A stretch of DNA of 64,000 nt from Geosiphon pyriformis (lineage: Eukaryota > Glomeromycota > Glomeromycetes > Archaeosporales > Geosiphonaceae), in assembly GCA_016748015.1 (NCBI GenBank), contig JAAOMT010000446.1, forward strand, positions 1,752-65,751, given 5' to 3'. Of this stretch, positions 55,493-64,000 are shown piece after piece. Position 1 is the stretch's first letter; every line of letters begins with the position of its first letter. Made by a program: the position numbers and the translations under genes. Under the pieces are notes generated by a model. That model did no database searches, was not told the origin of the DNA, and saw only the letters and a program-made list of their open reading frames with translations.

Positions 55493-58400
55493 TGAATAAC
55501 TTTATCTGGAAAATTGCTATGTGTAATATTCGAGAGATAAACAATTTAGCTAAACAGAAAGATATAATAAAATGGCATATTGAGTCTGACAATTGGATTT
55601 CTTTTCTTACTGAGACTAAACTAAAATGTTAGGCTTGATCTTGAATTAAGGATAGGTTTCAAGGTGTAAAAGTTTTTGTTTTTGGATTGAATGCTAAACA
55701 CATAGATGCTGAAGTGGCTATTGTGTTAAATAATTTTTTGGCTCAGCATATCTGTAAGATCTTTGAAATTCTGGGTTGTTTTGTTTTAGTTTATTTACTA
55801 TTTGATAATAAGATTTTGGTAATATTGATTGAGTTGTATGCTGATGTCTTGGCTAATGTGTGATTTGGTCAAGCCAACACAGTAAACTTTTTTGTTGTTC
55901 AAGCAATCAATTCAAGCTTTCATATTGTATTAAGTAATAATTTCAATAAAAATAGGATAAAACACAGTGCCAGTTTTAAGAAATGTTTTGATCTGGGTTT
56001 ATGTAATTCTCTTTCTAGTGGTGCTGTCTTTAAGCTATTAACATAGTCTAATTCCTAAGATGTAAAAAAAACCATCAACTATGTTTTTGTTAATAACCAC
56101 CTTGTCTTTTCTGTAATAACTTAAGATGTTGAAAGTGTGGCTGAATTCTTTAATACTGATTATAATACTGTTACAATTGATCTTAGTATTAATAGTTTAT
56201 TAAATGAATGTTTGTTTACAATTCATAAGCAAACTAACAAGAACTGCTAAAAATTTAGCATTAAAGATCTAAATAATGCCAATTAGTCTTGTTTTTAAAA
56301 TAGTGTCTTTACTGGTTTGCTTAAGATCTTAGACAGTTTTGATATTGCAAAAAGTTTAAAAGATTTAAACAATATGTGGGAGATTTTGAAGAGAGTAATA
56401 ATTATTTTGGCTAATAAGAATTTTTCTAAGCAATGGTTTAATGATTTTGAACACTCAAAAAATAAGAAATCTTCAAAGTTTTTTAACATGGTGTTACCAG
56501 AAGATTTTTACACTTTTCAATGCAAAAAATTACAACACATACAATAGAAATTAACATTAAAATCATGCAAAAAAGACCTATATCATTGCACTTAATCAAC
56601 AAAATCAGCCAGCAATCAATCCAATTACAACAATGAAATATGACACAATCCAACAGTTTAACTAAGTTGGATACAAAAAAATCTTGACAAACTAAGAAAC
56701 ACCAATGGAAATGAATGATTGTCACATGTAATCAGATAACAACAGGTTTTGTTATGCTCCAAAATTCTCATAGGTTCTTATTAGAACAATCTAACATTCT
56801 AGATCTGCGATCAATGGTTAAAAGTAGTTACCAAGAAATGTAATTAATTGATCTATTTTTGATTACATTGATCATAATCACAATTGATATCATTGATTGA
56901 CAATTAATGTTCTAGATTCAGCCATTTAAATCTGATCATCTAAAAATCACTAGCTCTGAGAAAATAACATGCTGAGTAAGCTTATTATAAATTGATTAAT
57001 TAAATGTATATAAATAATTGATGTATTTTAAATAGTTCTAATATAGTATGTAGATCTGATGTAATTTAGCTATATATACAGCCCCTCTGTCAGTTTAGGA
57101 AAATATCAGTTCAACACTGAGCCAACTCTTCACTATAGTTTTATAATAAGCAGTTAGTTCTTTTCTTTACTCTCCTTTTCCCTTTTCTATGCTCTAAATA
57201 TTTGTTATCACAATCTCAAGTATGTCTTTCCATATTTCTTATTACTATTTGGAATCATATTATTTATAAACTTCTTACATATTTGCTAAAACAAAATCAT
57301 CAAGCTTTCTATTACTTCTGATTTTTCAAATTATGTGTTATTACCATTTCACATTAAGTCTTGTTTCACCAAACAAGTTGTTAAATATAAAAATAAGTAA
57401 TAAAGTATCATGTTGTTAGAGAGTAATCTCAACAATAAAAAGTTAAATCTATTTCAGTTATGTTTTACTTTTACAATCTTTTTATAATTCCTATAACTTC
57501 ATTTTTAAAGCAGGCATTTGAACACCACACCCTTTTGATGACTAATTGAAAGAATTTTGGTTACAATTTTCTTAAATAGTTTTGGTTTCTCCTTGTTGCT
57601 GGTTGTGCTTCTAATACATATAAAAAGATGTGATTTCTCTTTTCTCTTTAAAATACCTAAGACTGGTTTTTGCCCAAAAACAAATAATAATGACAATACT
57701 TTCTTTCACTTTTAATAACCTTATCACGTACCTCTTTTGCTCTCCCACCTACTGAAATAGTCCATACACCCATGATATGCTATAGCCAGTAGCATAAACA
57801 TGGTAATGTGTGTGTTCTAAGTGAAAGTTATTGTCATTGCTAAAAAGTTACAAATCTATAGCTTTCACCTGGTAACAATGGAAATGCTAGTTTCTAAGAT
57901 AATGAAAAGTGTGGTAGTAAGCAATTTGTCAGTATTTGATTGTTTTATCAAGAAATAATTGAGTTTAGATAATGAAAAGACTTCAAAAATTGCAGATATG
58001 TTTTATAGTAGTATAAAAGTAGGTGAAATGTTAAGTCAGCTGTTTCTGGTTAAGAAAAGGTACAGAAAATCCAAATATTGTGAATTTAAAATGGCAGAAA
58101 ATGCTGCCATAAAGAAAACAATTGAAAAGTGCATGGAAAATTTTAGTTCAAACAAAGGCAACATGATAAAAAGTATTCTGAAATAATCTTTTCACAAAGT
58201 TGTTTTGGATCATTTGGTAATTGGAGATGAGTTGGTTCTAAAATCTAATGAGATAAAAAATAAGATAAATGAAATTATAGTGGATTAGATGAGGAAGCAT
58301 AAGGTACAACCAGTACTTTCTGCTGTGTAGTCTTGTCAATATGTGTTCTAGGATTATGTTAGTAAGAATGTTTTCTCTGGTGTAATGAATGCAATCAGTA

Positions 58401-61400
58401 TGAGTGAATTGATTCAAGTTGTTAGTGACTTGCCTGAGAGCAAAGCAGCTGGATTGTCTAGAATTTTTAATGAATTGTGAAAACATTGTAGTGATGTAAT
58501 ATTAGAATACTTGTTGTGTCTGCTAAATTCTTGTTTATCTTGTGAAAATGTTCTTGATTTCTGGAAAAAAGCATGGATCTCAATAATTTCCAAGCCATAT
58601 GAGTAGAAAGATGTCTTAACAAATACAAAACTTATAGCTCTGATTAAAACAGCTAAAAAAATTCTTTTAAAAATTTTATTAGATTGCATTTTTTTTTCTT
58701 GTTCTAAGTACAATGTCTTTTATGATAACAATTTTTCTATTTTAAAGAGTATTTCCATTTAGTCTTTTGTATTTGCTATTGGCTCAATAGTAAAAGATGC
58801 TTTAAAAAAGAGCCACAAGATCTGACTTGTCCTTTAAGATATGCAAAAAGCATATAATTTAGTAAAATGGCATTATCTGAAGGTTAGTTTGAAGTATGTT
58901 AAGATGTATAACAGATTTATAAAGTTTTTTGGATGCATACATAAGGGCAGAGTTAACAAAGTAATGACTAATTTTGGTCTCTCCAATGGTTACAGAGTGT
59001 CAGATGGGCTCAATTAGAGCAAGGTGTTTTTACTATTTCTTTAGAGGATCTTTTATGATTCTTTGTTGTGTAAAGTCAAAAGACAGAAGCATTTATATAG
59101 TTATAGAATCAATATAAACTTTGTGGCAAGAACAGGCAGATTGGAATTTAGTGGAAACAGGTTTTTTTTTTTTGCAGCAGGTGCTTTTATTGACAACACA
59201 ATTTGAGTAGAGAATAGTCAGACTTTGATGCAGCACATTTTGGACATTACTAATGAGTTTTTCAGAATAAATGACATTTCTATTAACATTGATAAAACAG
59301 TGGCTATTCTTATTAATCAGAAGATTGATTTTGCTTTCTTGTACATTTGTGAACAGCTTATCTCAATAGCCAAGCACAGTAAACATCATTGTTACTTGAG
59401 AATCTATTTTTTTGTAGAAGACATATTCAAATCTAGTTTTGCTAAAGTACAGTCTAATCTTAAATTTTTTTCAAATTTGGTTCTTAAGAAAGCTGTATCT
59501 GATAAACAATTTTTTTATTTGGTCTCAACTGTTTTGCAGCCCATTATTAGCTACCAAATACAATTTAGCTTTATTTCTAAGATAATGTATCAAAGATGAG
59601 ATGTTTTTATAAAAAAGAGACTAAGATCAAAAGCCTGTTTGTCCAAAAACTTTCTCAACAAGGTCCTGTATTATTCATTTTTTTACAGTTTAAAAATATT
59701 TACACAATTACAGACTAAGAGTAAGGTTGTTGTATTGATAGTATTTGTTAACTTATCTGGAATTCTTAAGCAATTGTTTAAGCATTGTTTTTTGGATTTG
59801 CAAATTTTGGGATGAACTTCTGTAAACTCTCTACAACATTCTGTTAGATTGATGGTTAATCTTACAAATAACTTTCTTACAGATATAATAAGAGTGCTTT
59901 TGGACAACAAAATCTTTTTGGTTAATAATCTTTCCAGTGCTTTTCATGGTTCTGGCCACTTTCTTATGTCTGAGATTTTGGGGAATTGTTTTTATTTCAG
60001 TGTGGTTTGCTCTTTGAAGCATTTTGGTATTGCTTTTGGAGACAGGTTATTGGATAAATATAAAGTATTAATGAAGTAAAAAACCTTTTGTTATTAAAAA
60101 AGACTGGATCCTAGGGGCCCAGCTCTTTTGTGGTTCAAGAGAACTTTGTTTTATATAGACAAACTTCTGGTTGTGTCAGTTTTTGATTTGGGTTATTTGG
60201 ATCTATTACATTCAGATATCTTTCTGAATATTTGTAATAGTTTATATGAACTGTGAGCAAGTGATTTCAGTGTGTATACAGATGGTTCAATAAAACACTT
60301 AAGTATATTGAAAGTTTCTAATGGAGTGGCAGTTTATTTGTTAGACATTGAGATAGACATAGGTGTTGAGGTGCATGAGCTGTTATTTTTTACATTAACT
60401 GAATCGCAGGCAGTAGTCTTAGTTTTGGAGTGTATTTCTTTTGATTGCTCTATAGTTATGTACTCAGACAGTCAAGCTATACTGAATGCATGTGTTTTAG
60501 AATTTATGTTGAATTGTCTGAACTTTTGTAATAAGTGCTAAATAGAAAGGCACCATATTGCTAATTTAATTAGAACTAAAAACATTTCTGTTAAGTAAAT
60601 AAAGATCAAGAAGCATTTAAGGGTTTTGGGCAATGATAAAGCTAATATTTTAGTGAGCAAAGTTGCACATTTTGGTTTGTTGCTTTCTGTGGATATTTAT
60701 AAAAGATTTATAATGGCTGATAGCCGAATTGTTTCTAGGAATGTTTGCCACTTTGTTTAGAATGTTTATTAGTCTGTATATTATGCTTAATAGGAAGCTA
60801 GTTCTGGTGTCAAAATAGTAGATAAATTTTTTATTGTAAATATTAACTGGATTGGTACTGCTGCAGTTTGGCATCCAGATTCACATATTCTAGCTGGATT
60901 CATGAGCAGAGCTTCTGCCACCCTTTGTACTTATATAATAAAGGCTGTTCACAAAAGACTGCCAACTGCAGTGAGAAAGAGACTTTACAACAGAGCATAT
61001 TCAAGCATATTGTGCCTGTTTTGTAATAATATTGAACTATCTGATCATGTTTTTACTGGTTCAAAGAACTCTAATACACAGACTAAAATTTTATTGGATT
61101 ATGTTAAACTCTGAAAATCTCTAAAAAATGGTAACTGTACATTGTCTTTTATGGTACTTTATTCACTTTTCTCTAAGATCTTAGATGTTGGTATCTACAT
61201 GGTTTTGTATAAGAATTTTATTTTTAGAAAATAGGTAAATGAGATGGTTAATATTTTCAATGATAAAAAAAAAGCACTGTTAATGATAGTTGATTTTGTT
61301 TAAGATTTGGCTAAAAGATATTGGAGTGAGTTTTAATTAATTAGAGCTAAGTTTAAGGCAGAGTTGGAGAAAACCAGTTTAACTGAAAATATTGGTTCAG

Positions 61401-61540
61401 TTAATGTGGCTTTAAATAAAAATCTGGGTCTTCTGTCTTTGAGAACTATTTGTCTGTTTGGTATTTACAAATCTTTTGCTATTAGTTTTGGTTTGCATAA
61501 GTTGTGCATTTTTTTTTGGGTATTAATAATTATGTGAAGA
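55492..61540 (+). pseudogene. LINE ORF2 polyprotein, copy D, split by a transposon
   Basis: ATG 55492 (MNNFIWKIAMCNIREINNLA). Endonuclease remnants lie at 55500-56100. The linker is split at 56491/57878 by a DNA transposon; the flanks join in frame and align with copy C. Reverse transcriptase remnants cover about 58380-59600, with the catalytic motif changed to FIDNTI, so the second Asp is lost. RNase H at about 60260-60560 still shows YTDGS, LTESQAV and MYSDSQA. The C-terminal domain shows CLFCNNIELSDHVF but lacks the last Cys. Dozens of stops; certainly non-functional. Confidence 0.9.
56492..57877. mobile_element. 1,386-bp DNA transposon inserted in LINE copy D
   Basis: Ends are TGTTACCAG (56492-56500) and CTGGTAACA (57869-57877), perfect 9-bp terminal inverted repeats. 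They extend imperfectly inwards: GATTTTTACACTTTTCAATG on the left matches GATTTGTAACTTTTTAGCAATG on the right, read on the opposite strand, after a short indel. ATGG flanks both sides (56488-56491, 57878-57881) as a 4-bp target duplication. Removing the element and one ATGG restores a reading frame that aligns with copy C. Inside I recognise no transposase. The longest open frame is 63 codons (57696-57505, minus). A promoter-like segment with TATATATAC lies near 57075. It may be a non-autonomous (MITE-like) element. A 4-bp duplication fits few superfamilies and is not diagnostic here. Confidence 0.85.
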
Positions 61541-61568
61541 TTTTTATAAGTGTATAGTATAGTTTGAG

Positions 61569-61585
61569 CTGGTTCAAATGACCAG
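61569..61585 (+). promoter_or_regulatory. LINE 3' stem-loop, copy D
   Basis: CTGGTTCAAATGACCAG: a 6-bp stem made almost wholly of Watson-Crick pairs with loop CAAAT, then TCACATGTAG. Pairs that are T-G or G-T in other copies are T-A and G-C here, which supports a real stem. Confidence 0.75.
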
Positions 61586-61690
61586 TCACATGTAGCAAGC
61601 ATATGAATTATGTTTAATTATATTCTTTTATTATGTTTCTGTATATTAAATAGTGGTTAGATCATACTTGTTAATAAAATTAAAAAAAAT

Positions 61691-64000
61691 TATTTTAATT
61701 AATTTATATATATTGTTCAAGTTTTATTAATATATTTAAATTTTAATTTACAATTTTAATAAAATTGTTTATTAAAATATTTTTTGGTTAATTTAATAAT
61801 AATATTAAAAATATTGTTATTTTTTAATTAATTTTTAATTTGTTTAATTTTATTTATATTATAATATTACTTATCAAGTTTAAAAACTATTTGTTTATTT
61901 TAAAAAAATTAAAGAATTATATCTTAAAAATCTAAATTATATTTAATAAATATAATTTTAAATTTTTATTTATAGTTTTTATTATTAAAAAAATAGAAAT
62001 TTTTAATTTTGTTTTAATTATTAAAAATTTAATAATATTATAATAATAATTATTTAATTTTTTTTATTTAAATTATAAATAATTTAATTAATATACAATA
62101 GTTTTTTATATATTAATTTAACAAGTAAATATTAGTTAATTAAAATATAGGTTATTAGCTGATAACAAAAAGCTGTAATAAAATTTAAAAATAAAATAAT
62201 TACTAAGTTAGTTGTTTTTAAGTAATTAATTTTTGTAAATAAAAATTTTATATATGTGATTAATATTATTAAAAAAATCATAAATTTTTAAGAATTTATC
62301 TTGAATATTTTTATATATTTTTTTAATAAATTTTACTGTTCATAATCTTTCTAATTTATGATTTTATATAATAAAAAAATTTGTATTATTTCTTATAATT
62401 TTGTTTTTTATGTCTATACAAAATATATTACTGTTTGCTTTAAAACAATTTTTTTTAAAAATAAGACTATTTATTTAATTTTAGTGTTTAAAATAGAAAT
62501 TTGTGCTAATTGATTTGTTTTTTTATTTTATTTTTGTTTATAAATTAGCTAATTATATATTATTAATGTGTATATTTAGTAAAAATTTCAGAAGTTATAT
62601 TAAAAAAAATTTTATTGTACTTAATAGACAATAATTTATACATATATATATAATTAAAAAAAACTTTTATTTTTTGTTTTATGTTTTTTGGTAATGTAAA
62701 TTGCTAATAGTATTTTATTAAAGATTAATTTATTTTTACATATTAAATCTTTTTTTATTAGTTATTTTTATAATAAAAAACTAATTAAATATTTTATCTA
62801 TTTAGATTTTTGGACTATTTTAAAAATTAAATTTTTTGCTGACTGTTTTTTTTGTTTTTTTTGTTGTAATTATATTAAAAAATTTAAAATACATAATAAT
62901 ATATTATTAAATATTAATTGGTTTAATATAATTCAAAAAACTTTATCAAAAACATTAAAAATTATTTTAATATTAACAAAAATATATTCGAAAATATATT
63001 AAACAGAATAATAATAACAAAAAAAAAACTTAAAAATTTTTATAAATTTAGCAATCTTGAAAATAAAAAAAGTATTAAAATATATTGTTTTATTTTTAAA
63101 ACCAATAATAATTGGTTAAAAATTAATATATTAAAAAATACAGTCAAAAGTTAATTCAATTTAATTAATATGTTTCTATTATTGCTGTTTAAACAAAAAA
63201 AAATTCTATTTATAGTTATAATAAAACTAAATATTATAATTAATATTAATAATACAAAATTAATAAAAAACCAGAAAAAATAATAAAAACCAAAGTTTTA
63301 TTTTTTATAAAAGAAAAAACTGGTTTTAAAATATTAGAATTAACAAAAGCATTAAAAAAACCTTTTATTGGTTTAAAAAATTACTATTAAACATAGCAAA
63401 GATTTAAAAAAGTTGTTTTTTGGCTGTTTTGGCTTTTTTAATTATTTAAATAACAGTAAAAAAAAATTAACTTAATTATTAACTTCTTATTAAATACTTT
63501 AAAATCTATTTGCTGATAAATAAAATTAAAGTACATTTTCACGATTTTATTTAGTTTATAAGGAGTTAAAAAGGTTTTAAAAAAGACAAAAATTATATCA
63601 AAACTATTTTAGATAGATTTTTTTAATAAAAAACTTTTAATCAAATATAAAAAAAGTGTTTTTAAGTAAACAAATAACTAGTTAACTCTTATTTTATTTA
63701 AAAAAAGTTATTATTATTTTTATACAATAAAATAATTTTATAAATATAAATAATTTGTAATATTATGAAAAAAATAGAAAAAATAAACAGAAAACAAAAA
63801 TTAGAGTTTATTGATATTTAAAAATGTAATTTTAAATATAAATATTATAATATTAATTATTAATACTAACTTAATTTGGAACTTTTTATTGTCATTAAAT
63901 GTATTTAATTAAAAAACAATGTTTTTTGCAATTAAATATTATTAAAACTTTATTAAAAAATAATATTTACTAATTTAAAATTATTTAATTAAAAACATAT
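61691..64000. other. AT desert to the window end
   Basis: Homopolymer-rich AT sequence with two CpGs noticed (near 62987 and 63541). No coding sequence, LINE tail or clear tandem array is recognised. Confidence 0.8.

Larger units (their letters stand above)
53490..61690 (+). mobile_element. Full-length LINE, copy D (strongly decayed, interrupted)
   Basis: About 8.2 kb including a 1,386-bp insertion, so about 6.8 kb net, the same as copy C. The 5' leader resembles that of C. ORF1 runs 53640-55492, ORF2 55492 to about 61540, the 3' stem-loop is 61569-61585, the tail is TAGTGGTTAGATC, and the end is A-rich. Stops are more numerous than in C and CpG is almost absent, so this copy is older. Confidence 0.92.

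Noticed and set aside
56750-57434. A possible solo LTR inside the LINE D insertion (starts TGTTATG, contains TATATATAC, ends CTCAACA)
   Set aside because: No matching 5-bp target duplication, primer-binding site or second LTR was found. The 1,386-bp element with inverted repeats explains the insertion fully.
61569-61585. A tRNA gene, because GGTTCAAAT resembles a B box
   Set aside because: No acceptor stem, D-arm or A box surrounds it. The motif recurs only as the LINE 3' stem-loop.

Overview
The window looks like nuclear DNA of an AT-rich, intron-rich filamentous fungus. The best guess is an arbuscular mycorrhizal fungus (Glomeromycotina, Rhizophagus-like). The reasons are short GT-AG introns of about 50-130 nt, the fungal gene content (CDC24, ALG13, condensin subunit 2, a YCF1/MRP-type ABC transporter), a kinase relic of the type expanded in Rhizophagus, and LINE proteins that resemble those I know from Rhizophagus. 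The genus is an inference.

Layout. 0.4-2.6 kb: an uncharacterised multi-exon gene with a tandem duplication in its first intron. 2.7-9.5 kb: AT desert holding an ORF1-only LINE derivative (copy A, minus strand) and a four-copy satellite of about 112 bp. 9.7-12.5 kb: condensin subunit 2 (BRN1/CAP-H, minus strand, 10 exons). 13.6-14.6 kb: a decayed protein-kinase relic. 15.5-37.2 kb: a compact island of six genes: mitochondrial enoyl-CoA hydratase and ALG13 (divergent, 88 bp apart), a large TPR-like protein, a small DH-PH RhoGEF convergent with CDC24, and a 29-exon ABCC transporter. 37.2-64 kb: a repeat compartment in which very AT-rich stretches alternate with LINE sequences. These are a 5'-truncated tail (E), a second ORF1-only element (B), and two full-length but decayed LINEs (C minus, D plus) placed head to head. 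D is interrupted by a 1,386-bp DNA transposon.

How it fits together. The full-length LINEs encode a zinc-knuckle ORF1 protein and an ORF2 protein with AP endonuclease, reverse transcriptase, RNase H and a C-terminal zinc-finger-like motif. The ORF1-only elements A and B have no ORF2, share the same two ends with each other, and carry the same 3'-terminal stem-loop and A-rich tail as the full-length elements. This suggests mobilisation in trans by the LINE machinery. All copies are strongly depleted in CpG, in the order D more than C, which suggests methylation-driven decay and gives relative ages. The cell-polarity GEF (CDC24), the second RhoGEF, condensin, ALG13, the hydratase and the transporter all have intact, phase-consistent exon models, so the gene island appears functional.
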